A stretch of 64,000 nucleotides of DNA from Sporichthya brevicatena (GCF_039525035.1 NZ_BAAAHE010000030.1:29696-93695), one strand, 5' to 3'; positions 33,474-42,655 are shown, counted from the stretch's first letter. Made by a program: numbers and translations. The notes: generated from the letters alone by a model not told the origin.

Positions 33474-35543
33474 ATGAGCCTGCCGGACGATCGGGTCACG
33501 GACTGGGCCCGGGTGTTCCGACCGCGCTCGGTGGCGTTGGTCGGAGTGTCCGGGCGACCGGGACACCCGATGGCGCGGCCGCTGGAGTGGCTGCGGGACC
33601 GCGGCTACGCCGGGCGAGTGCTGCCGGTCAATCCGAAGTACTCCGAGCTCGGGTCGTTGCCGTGTCATGCGGACCTGGCCGCGGTGCCGGGTCCGGTCGA
33701 CCTGGTGCTGTGCCTGACCCCGGCCGAGAACGTCGTCGCGACCGTGGAGGCGGCCGGTGCCGTCGGCGCGGCGGCCGTCGTCGTCTTCGCCTCCGGGTTC
33801 GCGGAGGTCGGAGCGGACGGGGCGGCGCTCCAGGCCGACCTCGTCGCGGCCGCGCGGGCGGCCGGTGTCCGGGTGATCGGACCGAACTGTCAGGGACTGT
33901 TCGTCGCCCGCAGCCGCCTCTTCGCGACGTTCTCGGCGGCCGCCGCGCGACCGCTCGAGACCGGCAGCGGCATCGCGTACGTCGGGCAGAGCGGCGCGGT
34001 GGGTGGATCGCTGCTGGACCTGGCCGCGGCCCGCGGCCTCGATCTCAGTGCCTGGGTCAGCACCGGTAACCAGGCCGACGTCGACCTCACGGAGATCGGG
34101 CGCGTCCTGGTGGCCGATCCGGAGATCCGGGTCCTCGCGATGTACACCGAGTCCCTCCCCCGGGGGGAGGACTACGCGCGCCTGGCCGTCGAGGCGGAGG
34201 CGGCCGGCACCGCGCTGGTCGTGCTCCGCAGTGGGCGCAGCGAGACCGGGCGCCGGGCCGCGCTCTCCCACACCGGGGCAATGCTCGGCGACCACCCGGC
34301 GTTCGACCTGGTCTCCCGGGAGCACGGAGTCGTGCTCGTCGACGACGTGGAGGAGATGCTCGCGGCCGCGGCCCTGCTCCGCGGGCAGGCCCGGCCGACC
34401 GGGCGCCGCGTCGCCGTTCTCACCAGTTCCGGTGGGGCGGGCATCCTCGCCGCGGACCGGTGCGCCGACGCCGACCTCTCCGTCCCGCAGCTCAGTTCCG
34501 CGACCCAGGAGGCGCTGACTGCCCTGGTCCCGTCGTTCGGGGCGGTGCAGAACCCGGTCGACGTCACCGCGCAGCAGTTCAACGACGGGGGCGACGCGTT
34601 CGCCCGGGTGTGCGCGACCGTACGGGCCGACGCGAGCATCGACGCGGTGGTCGTCGTCCTCACGATGCTGGTCGGCGAGGTGGCCCGGACGCTCGCGGTC
34701 GACCTCGCCCGGGTGGTGCGGGACGCGCCCGCCGGCGCCCCGCCCCTCGTCGTCGTGTGGATGGCCGGGGAGGACGCCACCGCCGAGGCGCGCCGCATCC
34801 TCACGGACGCCGGGGTCCCGGTCCTGTCGTCGGTGGCGTTGGCCGCCCGGGTCCTGGGCGCCGCCGCTCCGTCGCCGGTCGCATCGCCCGTGGCGGTCGA
34901 CGGGGCGTCCGTCGGCGGATTCGCCGACGGCTGGGAGCTCCTCGCCCGCCTGGGGGTGCGGACTCCCGAAGCCGTCCTGATCGAGTCGGCGGAGGCCGCG
35001 GCCGCCGCCGTCGCGAAGGTCGGCGGTCGTGCCGTGTTGAAGGCGGTCGCGCCCGGGCTGGAGCACAAGACCGAGCTCGGCGGGGTGCGGCTCGACGTGC
35101 CGGCGGATCGCGCGGTCGTGGAGGCCGCGGAGCTCCTGTCGTCGGTCCCGGGGGCGCAGGCGGTGCTGGTGCAGGAGCAGATCCCGGGGGGAGTGGAGCT
35201 GCTGGTGTCGGTGACCGCCCCGGCGGACGGGTGGCCCGGGGTCCTCACCGTCGGCCGGGGCGGCACCGAGGTCGAACTGCACCGCGATCTCGCCCACGCT
35301 CTCGCGCCCGTCAGCGCCGACACCGCGCGGGCCCTGCTCTCCTCGCTGCGGTGCTGGCCCCTGCTCGCCGGTCATCGGGGTGCGCCCGCGCGTGACGTCG
35401 AGGCCGCGGTGGCGGCCGTGGAGCGGATCAGCCGGGCCGGCCGAGCGCCGGGGGTGCGCGAACTCGAGGTGAACCCGTTGGTGGTGGGCCGGAGCGGAGC
35501 GGTCGCGGTGGACGTCCTGCTGGACCGCGGCCAGTCTGACTGA
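33474..35543 (+). CDS. Acyl-CoA synthetase (NDP-forming), acetate-CoA ligase family
   Basis: Ligase of 689 residues with all domains of the NDP-forming acyl-CoA synthetase type in one chain: a CoA-binding Rossmann domain (FRPRSVALVGVSGRPGHPM), succinyl-CoA-ligase-like domains with the catalytic phosphohistidine region ALSHTGAMLGDHPAF, and a C-terminal ATP-grasp domain (GGRAVLKAVAPGLEHKTELGGVRLD). The reaction interconverts acyl-CoA plus NDP/Pi with acid, NTP and CoA. It is transcribed away from gntR over shared operator sites, so it probably belongs to the same regulon as the carboxylase. Substrate unknown. Confidence 0.9.
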   Translation: MSLPDDRVTDWARVFRPRSVALVGVSGRPGHPMARPLEWLRDRGYAGRVLPVNPKYSELGSLPCHADLAAVPGPVDLVLCLTPAENVVATVEAAGAVGAAAVVVFASGFAEVGADGAALQADLVAAARAAGVRVIGPNCQGLFVARSRLFATFSAAAARPLETGSGIAYVGQSGAVGGSLLDLAAARGLDLSAWVSTGNQADVDLTEIGRVLVADPEIRVLAMYTESLPRGEDYARLAVEAEAAGTALVVLRSGRSETGRRAALSHTGAMLGDHPAFDLVSREHGVVLVDDVEEMLAAAALLRGQARPTGRRVAVLTSSGGAGILAADRCADADLSVPQLSSATQEALTALVPSFGAVQNPVDVTAQQFNDGGDAFARVCATVRADASIDAVVVVLTMLVGEVARTLAVDLARVVRDAPAGAPPLVVVWMAGEDATAEARRILTDAGVPVLSSVALAARVLGAAAPSPVASPVAVDGASVGGFADGWELLARLGVRTPEAVLIESAEAAAAAVAKVGGRAVLKAVAPGLEHKTELGGVRLDVPADRAVVEAAELLSSVPGAQAVLVQEQIPGGVELLVSVTAPADGWPGVLTVGRGGTEVELHRDLAHALAPVSADTARALLSSLRCWPLLAGHRGAPARDVEAAVAAVERISRAGRAPGVRELEVNPLVVGRSGAVAVDVLLDRGQSD

Positions 35544-35546
35544 CTG

Positions 35547-35843
35547 TCAGATGCGCCGGAGCACTTCCTCCGGGACGCCCCAGTGCTCCCGTAGCCAGGT
35601 GAAGTCCTTGGACCGGAAGCCGGCGCACTCGCGCTGGACGACGAGGGCCCAGGCGGCGTCGCGGGCCTCGGTCAGGGCCGTCTCGACGCGATCGGGGTCG
35701 GCGCCGGTCTCGAGGACCGACGCGTAGGCCGTGAGGGCCTCGTTCAGCCGGACGCCGGCGCGGCCGAGGGTGTTGGCGCGTTCGCCGGAGAGCTCCTTGA
35801 GCACGGACTCGTGGTAGCTCCAGCTCCGGCGAAGATCACGCAT
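35547..35843 (-). CDS. Small helical protein of unknown function
   Basis: Soluble, helical protein of 98 residues without signal peptide. Recognisable features are an acidic middle (ETGADPDRVETALTEARDAAWALV) and a C-terminus rich in Trp and Phe (FRSKDFTWLREHWGVPEEVL). I do not recognise the family. A GGAGGG sits directly before the ATG, closer than ideal, so a leaderless or slightly shifted start is possible. It is convergent with the synthetase gene, only three bases apart, and 35 bases downstream of the ANTAR gene, so it is likely co-transcribed with that regulator. Confidence 0.65.
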   Translation of the reverse strand: MRDLRRSWSYHESVLKELSGERANTLGRAGVRLNEALTAYASVLETGADPDRVETALTEARDAAWALVVQRECAGFRSKDFTWLREHWGVPEEVLRRI

Positions 35844-35878
35844 CCCTCCACGGTACGTGGGTCGTGGCCGGAGCGTCG

Positions 35879-36622
35879 TCAGCTCTGGGCAGCGTGCCCG
35901 TTGAAGTGGGGGAGCGCGCCGGTCTCGGCGACGTGGGCGGCGATCTCGCGCAGCTTGCGGTTCTGGTCCTGGCTGTGGGCGCGCAGGACGTCGAACGCCT
36001 GCTCGCGGGTGAGCTGCTCGTTGACCATGAGGACGCCGATCGCGATCCCGATCTCCCGCGCGGTCCCCAGGGCCTGCTGCAGCTCCTCGGCCCGGCGCCG
36101 GTCGGCGATCGAGTTCAGCCCCAGCGCCGAGTAGGTGGCCATCAGCCGCCCGGTGGCCACGGCTCCGGCGTCGAAGGCGTCGACGGCGCAGCTGAAGACG
36201 TTGAGCGCGGCGATGGTGTCCTTGACGTCCATCGTCAGGCGGAACGCCATCATGCTGCGGACGCCGAACTCGTCGGCGACGCGGCGGCCGAAGGTCGGCC
36301 AGCGCTCGTCGGTCCGCAGGTCGCGGACGAGGACGTCGTTCTCCTCCAGGATCGCGTCGACGCACGGCCCGGAGCCGACCGCGTACTGGATCGCGTCCGC
36401 CCGCTCGGCCCGCGGGTCCGTGCTGGCCATCGTGCGGAACTCGCCGCCGGCCAGGGTCGTGATGCTGACCCACTCCGCTGGCTCGATCCGCGCCTGGGCC
36501 ACCCGCGCGACCGCGGCGAGGAGGTCCTGCTCGTCCGCGATCGCCAGCGTCACGCGGCCGAGGGCGACGAAGTCGTCCGCCAACGCCAGCAGCGTCCCGG
36601 CGAGATCCGGCCGTTCGTCCAC
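35879..36622 (-). CDS. GAF-ANTAR domain protein (RNA-binding antiterminator type)
   Basis: Protein of 247 residues with a GAF-like sensor domain (about 15-165; VGSGPCVDAILEENDVLVRDL and SMMAFRLTM) and a C-terminal ANTAR domain (about 180-230; REIGIAIGVLMVNEQLTREQAFDVLRAHSQDQNRKLREIA). ANTAR domains bind paired RNA hairpins and prevent transcription termination. I chose the GTG at 36622, which has an AGGA-type site; a longer in-frame start at 36763 would run into the promoter area of the divergent STAS gene. Target RNAs are not evident here. Confidence 0.87.
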   Translation of the reverse strand: MDERPDLAGTLLALADDFVALGRVTLAIADEQDLLAAVARVAQARIEPAEWVSITTLAGGEFRTMASTDPRAERADAIQYAVGSGPCVDAILEENDVLVRDLRTDERWPTFGRRVADEFGVRSMMAFRLTMDVKDTIAALNVFSCAVDAFDAGAVATGRLMATYSALGLNSIADRRRAEELQQALGTAREIGIAIGVLMVNEQLTREQAFDVLRAHSQDQNRKLREIAAHVAETGALPHFNGHAAQS

Positions 36623-36789
36623 GCTTCGTCGTCCTGTCGAGTGGTGTCCGCGCCGGAGATTCGCGCGGATCGGGGGTGGGGAGGCCGACTTTCGTTCGCC
36701 GACGCGGCCCCTGTCAACCGAAAGGTGCGCTAGTGTCGAGATGTCCGACTCCGCTGAAGACACCGGCGGTGCGACTTTCTAAGGCACCC

Positions 36790-37128
36790 ATGGATCTCAC
36801 CGTCTCAGTGGAAACACAAGGCGTCAGCACGGTCGCGCACGTCCGCGGCGAGCTCGACGCCCACACGGCCCCCGTGCTGCGTTCCGTGCTCTCCGACCTC
36901 GCCGATCAGGGCGCGACGGACGTGATCGTCTCCCTCCGTGACGTCACGTTCGTGGACTCCAGCGGCCTCGGCGTCCTCGTCGGCGGGCTCAAGCGCCTGC
37001 GCACCGTCGGCGGGACCCTCCGCCTGGCCGCGATCAACGAGCGTGTGCTCCGGGTCGTGCGGATCACCGGGCTCGACACCGTCTTCGAGATCCACCCGGA
37101 CGTCTCCTGCGCGGTCGGCGTCGACTGA
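36790..37128 (+). CDS. STAS-domain anti-sigma factor antagonist
   Basis: Protein of 112 residues with the full STAS fold. The phosphorylatable serine lies in VTFVDSSGLGVLVGGLKRL, typical of SpoIIAA/RsbV-type antagonists that are inactivated by an anti-sigma kinase. No anti-sigma factor is encoded nearby, so the partner is elsewhere. Divergent from the GAF-ANTAR gene, which often accompanies STAS and stress-response genes in actinobacteria. An in-frame start at 36676 exists, but MDLTVSVET at 36790 matches the family N-terminus. Confidence 0.9.
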   Translation: MDLTVSVETQGVSTVAHVRGELDAHTAPVLRSVLSDLADQGATDVIVSLRDVTFVDSSGLGVLVGGLKRLRTVGGTLRLAAINERVLRVVRITGLDTVFEIHPDVSCAVGVD

Positions 37129-37149
37129 CCGCGGGCCCGTCCCGCGGGG

Positions 37150-38178
37150 TCAGGCGGCCTGGCGCCAGGCCTCGGCCACGTCGGCGAGGCTGCGGGCCCG
37201 CCGCGCGCGGTCCAGGCTCGGGGTGACGACGACGATCTCGTCGACCTGGGCCTGCTCCTTGAGCTCCAGCAGGCGCTCGGCCACGGCCTTGGCCTCCCCG
37301 ACCACCATGCGGGTGCGGTCCCGCTCGGCGCGGCGGAAGGACTCCGAGCGCGCCAGCTCGACGATGTCCTGCGGGCGCAGCGGGTCCTTGATGCCGCGGG
37401 CGAGGTTGCGCATCATCAGCGTCCACGCCGCCTCGAACTCGGCGACGTCGTCGGGGTCGTCGCTGGCGAACGTCAGCACGGACATGACGGAGTAGGGCTC
37501 GTCGCCGGGACGGCGGGGTTCGAACTCGCGGCGGTAGGCGCGCAGGGCCTCGACGGCGATCTCGGGGCTCATGTGGTGGGCGAACGCCGCGCGCAGGCCG
37601 TTGACGGCCGCGAACCGGGTGCCGTAGCCGCTGGAGCCGAGCACGAACATCTCCGGCTGCTCCTCGATCACCGGCGCGGCGACCAGCGGTGCGTACGGGT
37701 GGCCCTCGGGGAAGCCGTCGCCGAGGAACGCGACCAGCTCGGCGACCTGCCCGGGGAACTCGGCCCCGGGGTCGATGTTCAGCCCGCGGCGCAGCACGTG
37801 GGCCGTGAGCGGGTCGGTGCCCGGTGCACGGCCGAGGGCGAGGTCGATCCGCCCCGGGTGCATGGCGAGCAGGGTGCGGAAGAGCTCCGCGACCTTGAAC
37901 GCCGCGTGGTTCGGCAGCATGATCCCCGCCGCGCCCACGCGGATCCGCTCGGTCTGCGCCGCAATGTGCGCGATCAGGATCTCCGGCGCACTGCAGGCGA
38001 GGCTGCGCATGTTGTGGTGCTCGGACACCCAGTAGCGGTGGTAGCCGGCGGCCTCCACCCCGCGCGCGATCTCCACCGCGCCGCGGATCGAGTCGCCGGC
38101 GGTCTCGCCGTACTCGATCCCCACGAAGTCCAGTACGCCGACGGGCAGGGTCTCGGTCACCGCTGAAGTTTCACTCAC
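37150..38178 (-). CDS. MsnO8-type LLM oxidoreductase
   Basis: Luciferase-like monooxygenase family protein of 342 residues. The N-terminus VGVLDFVGIEYG, the block GYHRYWVSEHHNMRSLACSAPEILIAHIA and LPNHAAFKVAELFRTLLAMHPGRIDLALGRAPG are characteristic of the MsnO8 subgroup (TIGR03558), which is flavin- rather than F420-linked in studied members. It follows the acetoacetyl-CoA synthetase gene on the same strand by 28 bases. It is convergent with the STAS gene (21 bases apart). Substrate unknown. Confidence 0.87.
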   Translation of the reverse strand: MSETSAVTETLPVGVLDFVGIEYGETAGDSIRGAVEIARGVEAAGYHRYWVSEHHNMRSLACSAPEILIAHIAAQTERIRVGAAGIMLPNHAAFKVAELFRTLLAMHPGRIDLALGRAPGTDPLTAHVLRRGLNIDPGAEFPGQVAELVAFLGDGFPEGHPYAPLVAAPVIEEQPEMFVLGSSGYGTRFAAVNGLRAAFAHHMSPEIAVEALRAYRREFEPRRPGDEPYSVMSVLTFASDDPDDVAEFEAAWTLMMRNLARGIKDPLRPQDIVELARSESFRRAERDRTRMVVGEAKAVAERLLELKEQAQVDEIVVVTPSLDRARRARSLADVAEAWRQAA

Positions 38179-38206
38179 GACAGGTGCAGCGACGGACGGG
38201 GCGGTG

Positions 38207-40180
38207 TCATTCCCGCCGGAACTGCTCCGCGTACCGGGCGTACCAGCGCAGGGCGTCGGGGTCGTCGACGGCGGCGATGTTCGCGGCCCGCTCCAGGGGC
38301 GTGCCGCGGAGCAACTTCTTGATCGGGACCTCGAGGCGCTTGCCGGACAGGGTGTGGGGGACCGCCGGGGCCTCGACGATCTCGTCGGGGACGTGCCGGG
38401 GGGACAGGCGGGTGCGCAGGGTGTCGACGATCTTCTGCCGGAGCGCGTCGTCCAGCGCGTGCCCCGGCGCGGGCACCACGAACAGGCCGAGCCAGTACCC
38501 GTCGTCGGGCAGGTCGTTGCCGATGACCAGCGTCTCGGTGATCTCCGGCATCGTCTCGAGCACGTCGTAGAAGTCGCTGCTGCCGAGACGCACTCCGTGC
38601 CGGTTGAGTGTGGCGTCCGAGCGGCCGTGGACGGTGATGCTGCCGTCGGAGTGCATCGTCACCCAGTCGCCGTGGCGCCACACGCCGGGCCAGGTGTCGA
38701 AGTACGCCTCGGTGTAGCGGGCGGCGTCGGGGTCGTTCCACAGGTGGACCGGCATCGACGGCATCGGCTGGGTGACGACGAGTTCGCCGACGGCGTCGAC
38801 CAGCGGCTTGCCGTCGTCGTCCCAGGCCGCGCAGTCGCAGCCCGCGAGCTTGCCGCCGATGCGCCCGACCTGGACCGGGGCGTACTCGTTGCCGCCGACG
38901 AACGCGCCGCTGACGTCGGTGCCGCCGCTCGTGGAGTCGATGCGGACGTCGGGGCTGATGTGCTCCATGACCCAGCGGTAGCCGTCCGACGGCAGCGCCG
39001 ACCCGCTGACCATGACGTGCCGCAGGCCACTCAGGTCGAACTCGCGCCGCGGGGAGATGCCGGACTTCGACGTCGCCGTCACCACCGCCGCGCCGAGCAG
39101 GACGACGTGCGCGCCGGTGCGTGCGGCCGCCTCCCACACCGCTCCGACGGGGTGGTTGAAGCTGCCCTCGTAGAGCACGATGCTCGCGCCGGTGGCGAGG
39201 GCGTTGATCTGCATGTTCCACAGCGCCCACCCGGTCGAGGTGTACGCGAAGAGGCGCTCGTTCGGGTCGAGACCCGCGTACAGGCCGGCCCACTTCAGGC
39301 CTTCGAGGGTGATGCCGCCGTGCCCGTGCACGAGGCCCTTCGGCAGGCCCGTCGTCCCGGAGGTGAACAGCACCCACAGCGGGTGCGAGAACTCGACCGG
39401 CTCGAACTCCGCCGGGGCGTCCTCGGCGAGCAGGTCGCCCCAGGGCGTCGAGTTCTCCGGGTGCGGCCGGTCGAACACGTACGGGACGTGGACGAAGTGA
39501 CGGAGCGTCGGAAGTTGGGCGCGCAGCTCGGCGACGACGTCGCTGCGGTCGACCTCCTTGCCGTTCCAGTGGTAGCCGTCGGTGGCGATCAGCACGGTCG
39601 GCTCCAGCTGGGCGAGGCGGCCGATCGTGCCCTCGGCGCCGAAGTCGGGTGAGCAGCACGCCCACACCGCGCCGACCGTCCCGGCCGCGAGGGCGCCGAT
39701 CACCGCGTGCTCGGTGTTCGGCAGATAGGCGACGACCCGGTCCCCGGGCCGGACCCCGGCGCGGCGCAGCCACCCCGCCGCGGCGGCGACCGCCCGGCGC
39801 AGGTCCGCCCGGGTGATCTCGCGGGCCGGCGTCCCGCCCTCGGTCAGGCAGACGAGCGCGACGTCGTCGTCCGCGCCGGGCCGGAGCAGGTGTTCCGCCC
39901 AGTTCAGCCGCGCCCCGGGGAACCACCGGGTGCGGGGCATCGGGTCGGCGGTGCGGACCTGCGTCCACGGGGTGGAGAAGTGCACGTCGTAGTACTCGGC
40001 CAGGGAGGTCCAGAACCGGTCGATGTCCTCGACCGACCAGGCCCACAGGGCGTCGTGGTCGGGGAACGGGCGGGCCTCGCGGGACTCGAGCCAGTCCAGG
40101 TATGCGCGCAGCGGGGAGGCGGCGATGCGGGCGGGCGAGGGTTCCCTGAGGGTTTCGGCTCCGGACGCGTCGGCATTCAT
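38207..40180 (-). CDS. Acetoacetate-CoA ligase
   Basis: Acetoacetyl-CoA synthetase of 657 residues, the usual length. It shows WFPGARLNWAEHLLRP, PNTEHAVIGALAAGTVGAVWACCSPDFG, the P-loop FTSGTTGLPKGLVHGHGG, and the C-terminal lysine region LSGKRLEVPIKKLLRG. It activates acetoacetate (or a related 3-oxo acid) with ATP to acetoacetyl-CoA, feeding thiolase. That would suit the end of leucine/isoprenoid-type degradation, although the gene is 5 kb from the carboxylase. TATGGT ends six bases before the ATG, suggesting a leaderless promoter that overlaps the divergent LLM promoter. Confidence 0.93.
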   Translation of the reverse strand: MNADASGAETLREPSPARIAASPLRAYLDWLESREARPFPDHDALWAWSVEDIDRFWTSLAEYYDVHFSTPWTQVRTADPMPRTRWFPGARLNWAEHLLRPGADDDVALVCLTEGGTPAREITRADLRRAVAAAAGWLRRAGVRPGDRVVAYLPNTEHAVIGALAAGTVGAVWACCSPDFGAEGTIGRLAQLEPTVLIATDGYHWNGKEVDRSDVVAELRAQLPTLRHFVHVPYVFDRPHPENSTPWGDLLAEDAPAEFEPVEFSHPLWVLFTSGTTGLPKGLVHGHGGITLEGLKWAGLYAGLDPNERLFAYTSTGWALWNMQINALATGASIVLYEGSFNHPVGAVWEAAARTGAHVVLLGAAVVTATSKSGISPRREFDLSGLRHVMVSGSALPSDGYRWVMEHISPDVRIDSTSGGTDVSGAFVGGNEYAPVQVGRIGGKLAGCDCAAWDDDGKPLVDAVGELVVTQPMPSMPVHLWNDPDAARYTEAYFDTWPGVWRHGDWVTMHSDGSITVHGRSDATLNRHGVRLGSSDFYDVLETMPEITETLVIGNDLPDDGYWLGLFVVPAPGHALDDALRQKIVDTLRTRLSPRHVPDEIVEAPAVPHTLSGKRLEVPIKKLLRGTPLERAANIAAVDDPDALRWYARYAEQFRRE

Positions 40181-40248
40181 CCGAAAACCATAGGAGGTGT
40201 GGCTAGGGTCACTCCCACCTGACAACGCACGGCAAGGAGGCCGCACGC

Positions 40249-41238
40249 ATGAGGCTCGCTCTGTACCTTCCGAACTTCCGGACCAAGGTCACCCTCAAGG
40301 AGATCGAGGACCTGACGGCGCTCGCCGAGCAGCTCGACTTCGACTCGGTGTGGACCCTGGACCGGATCGTCGTCCCCGAGGCGTCGGACCGCCAGGAGCT
40401 GCAGTACTCCTTCGGCATGATGTCGGAGTTCCCGAAGGGCATGCCGGTCGCCGCCCGGGGCGAGTGGTTCCAGGGGTACCCGCTGATTCCGTACCTCGCG
40501 GCGAAGACGTCGAAGCTGCGCGTCGGCATGAGCATCATCGACACCCCCTACCGGTCGCCGGGCGTGCTCGCGACCGAGCTCGCGACGATCGACCACCTCG
40601 CCGGCGGACGCCTCAACGTCGGCGTCGGGTCCGGATGGATGCCCGAGGAGTTCGCGGCGGCCAGCGCGTCGGACATCTTCCCGCGCCGCCACGCGCACGT
40701 GCGGGAGACGATCGAGATCATGCAGGGCATCTGGAGCAACGACCTCTTCGAGTACCACGGTGAGTTCGCGGACTTCGACCTGTGCGGCTTCGGGCACAAG
40801 CCCCTGCAGAAGCCCGGCCCGCCGATCTACTTCTCCGGCCTCAAGGACCCGAAGCGCTCGGCGAAGCGCATCGCGAAGTACGGCCTCCAGGGCTGGATCG
40901 GCATCCAGGACACGCCCGAGGAGATCGCCCGCTGGAAGACCGAGATCAACAACGAGCTCGGCGAGATGGGCAAGGCGCTGCCGGACAACTTCGACATGTG
41001 CTCGATGATCTGGTTCGTCATCACCGACGTGGACATGGACCAGTCCCCGGCCGGCAAGGGCACCAACCTGCTCGTCGGCTCCGTCGGCCAGATCACCGAC
41101 CGGCTCAAGGCCTACAAGGAAGCCGGCATGACGATGCCGCTGCTGTGGCCGCCGTTCGCCGACGTCCCGACCGAGAAGACGATGGACGACCTCAAGCGCC
41201 TCGCCGAGGAGATCCTGCCGAAGGTCAACGCGGGCTGA
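40249..41238 (+). CDS. LLM-class F420-dependent-type oxidoreductase
   Basis: Luciferase-like protein of 329 residues. LALYLPNFRTKVTLKEIEDLTALAEQLDFDSVWTLDRIVVPE and the block ATIDHLAGGRLNVGVGSGWMPEEFAA are typical of F420-linked LLM enzymes (TIGR03619-like). AAGGAGG lies eight bases upstream. Unlike its neighbours it is rich in Lys and uses few alternative codons, which suggests high expression. Divergent from the acetoacetyl-CoA synthetase gene with overlapping promoters. Substrate unknown; such enzymes reduce enones or oxidise alcohols. Confidence 0.87.
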   Translation: MRLALYLPNFRTKVTLKEIEDLTALAEQLDFDSVWTLDRIVVPEASDRQELQYSFGMMSEFPKGMPVAARGEWFQGYPLIPYLAAKTSKLRVGMSIIDTPYRSPGVLATELATIDHLAGGRLNVGVGSGWMPEEFAAASASDIFPRRHAHVRETIEIMQGIWSNDLFEYHGEFADFDLCGFGHKPLQKPGPPIYFSGLKDPKRSAKRIAKYGLQGWIGIQDTPEEIARWKTEINNELGEMGKALPDNFDMCSMIWFVITDVDMDQSPAGKGTNLLVGSVGQITDRLKAYKEAGMTMPLLWPPFADVPTEKTMDDLKRLAEEILPKVNAG

Positions 41239-41247
41239 TCGTCCGGC

Positions 41248-41664
41248 TCAGGAGCCGGTCCAGCCGCTCCAGCGCTGCACCTCGATCCACACCACCGGCC
41301 CGGCGGGTGGACGGTCGCGGTACTGCGCATAGCGCGTGCACAGCGCAGCGACGGCCTCGTCGCGGTGCGGGTCTTCGTCCCTGAGCACCGCGGCGAGGCC
41401 GTCGGCGCGTACCCACCACAACTGCGTCCAGTCCTCGGACCACTCGTCGGCCAGCAGGGCGACGGCCGGGTTCGCGGCGATGTTCGCGAGGCGGCGCAGC
41501 GCGGTCGTCGTCTTCGGCTTGTGGTCGACGGCGAACACGACGACGTCCGGGGTCGGCAGCGCGAACGTGATCGGCACGAGGTGGGGGACACCGGCTGCGT
41601 TCACCGTGGCGAGCCGGACCACCCGCGCCGCTGCGAACGCGGTCCGCGCCTCGTCGGGGGTCAC
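41248..41664 (-). CDS. PPOX-class F420-dependent enzyme (TIGR03668-like)
   Basis: Split-barrel flavin/deazaflavin-binding protein of 138 residues: VVRLATVNAAGVPHLVPITFAL, VVFAVDHKPKTTTALRRLANIAANPAVALLADEWSEDW and LWWVRADGLAAV. This matches the Rv0121-like group of F420-binding PPOX proteins, some of which were found next to F420 biosynthesis genes. GTG start chosen at 41664, after which the family pattern begins; the longer frame upstream has no recognisable sequence. It is convergent with the LLM gene on its left and divergent from the LLM gene on its right. Confidence 0.85.
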   Translation of the reverse strand: MTPDEARTAFAAARVVRLATVNAAGVPHLVPITFALPTPDVVVFAVDHKPKTTTALRRLANIAANPAVALLADEWSEDWTQLWWVRADGLAAVLRDEDPHRDEAVAALCTRYAQYRDRPPAGPVVWIEVQRWSGWTGS

Positions 41665-41725
41665 GGGACGCAGCGTAGTTCCGTCGCGTCGGCCGGACGC
41701 GCGTGCGGGCCTAGGCTCGCCGGTC

Positions 41726-42655
41726 ATGGAGCTCGGCTTCGCCCTCCCGTACGCCGGTCGCTGGGCCACGCCCGCGAACCAGGCGACCGTCGCCCGCCGG
41801 GCGGAGGAGCTCGGGTGGTCGTGCCTGTGGACCTCGCAGCGGTTGCTGTACCCCGACTCGCCGCGGGACAGCTTCCCGGCCGCACCCGGCCCGACCTGGC
41901 CGGCGACGATCCGCAGCGTCGTCGACCCGATCACCCCCCTGGCCTACGTCGCCGCGCTCACCAGTCGGATCCGGCTCGGCACCTGCTCCCTGATGCTGCC
42001 GCTGTTCTCACCGGTCCTGCTCGCGAAGCAGTTGGCGACCCTCGACGTGCTGTCCGGCGGTCGCCTCGACGTCGGAGTGTCGCTCGGCTGGTCGCAGGAC
42101 GAGTACGCCGCGGTCGGGACGCCGTTCGTCCGGCGCGGGGCCCGGTTCGACGCGTACCTGGAGGCGCTGGTCGCGACCTGGACGGGGGAGGCGGCGGCGA
42201 ACGAGTTCGTGACGCTGCCTCCGGGCGAGGTTCTGCCCGCCCCGGTGCAGCGGCCGCACCCGCCCCTGTTCGTCGGCGGGTACACCGAGAACGCGCTCCG
42301 CCGCGCGGTGAGGTTCGGCCGGGGGCACCTGGTCGGGAGCCTCCCGCTGGATCGCGTCCCCGAGGTCCGGGCCCGGCTGTCGGAGTTCGCACTCGCCGGT
42401 GGCCGTGACCCGGCCGAGCTCGCGCTGGTCTGCCGCGGGGTGACGGTGGTGACCGCGGCGCCGATGGCTCCGGGCGGGAAGCCGCTGACCGGGACCGTGG
42501 AGCAGATCGCCGCCGACGTCGAGCGCTACGCCGCCGCCGGCGTCGACCACCTGTTCCTCGACCTCAACTTCGACCCCGCCGTCGGGACCCTCGACTCCGA
42601 CCCCGCCGCCGCCCTCGACACCGCCCTCGCCGTGCTGGAAGGCGTAACGGTCTGA
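41726..42655 (+). CDS. LLM-class F420-dependent-type oxidoreductase
   Basis: Luciferase-like protein of 309 residues: LGFALPYAGRWATPANQATVARRAEELGWSCLWTSQRL, LATLDVLSGGRLDVGVSLGWSQDEYAAVG and GGYTENALRRAVRFGRGHL. These match the TIGR03619 group of probable F420-dependent oxidoreductases. TAGGCT (41712-41717) ends eight bases before the ATG and no ribosome site is seen, so it is probably leaderless. It lies beside the PPOX/F420 gene, divergently. Substrate unknown. Confidence 0.87.
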   Translation: MELGFALPYAGRWATPANQATVARRAEELGWSCLWTSQRLLYPDSPRDSFPAAPGPTWPATIRSVVDPITPLAYVAALTSRIRLGTCSLMLPLFSPVLLAKQLATLDVLSGGRLDVGVSLGWSQDEYAAVGTPFVRRGARFDAYLEALVATWTGEAAANEFVTLPPGEVLPAPVQRPHPPLFVGGYTENALRRAVRFGRGHLVGSLPLDRVPEVRARLSEFALAGGRDPAELALVCRGVTVVTAAPMAPGGKPLTGTVEQIAADVERYAAAGVDHLFLDLNFDPAVGTLDSDPAAALDTALAVLEGVTV

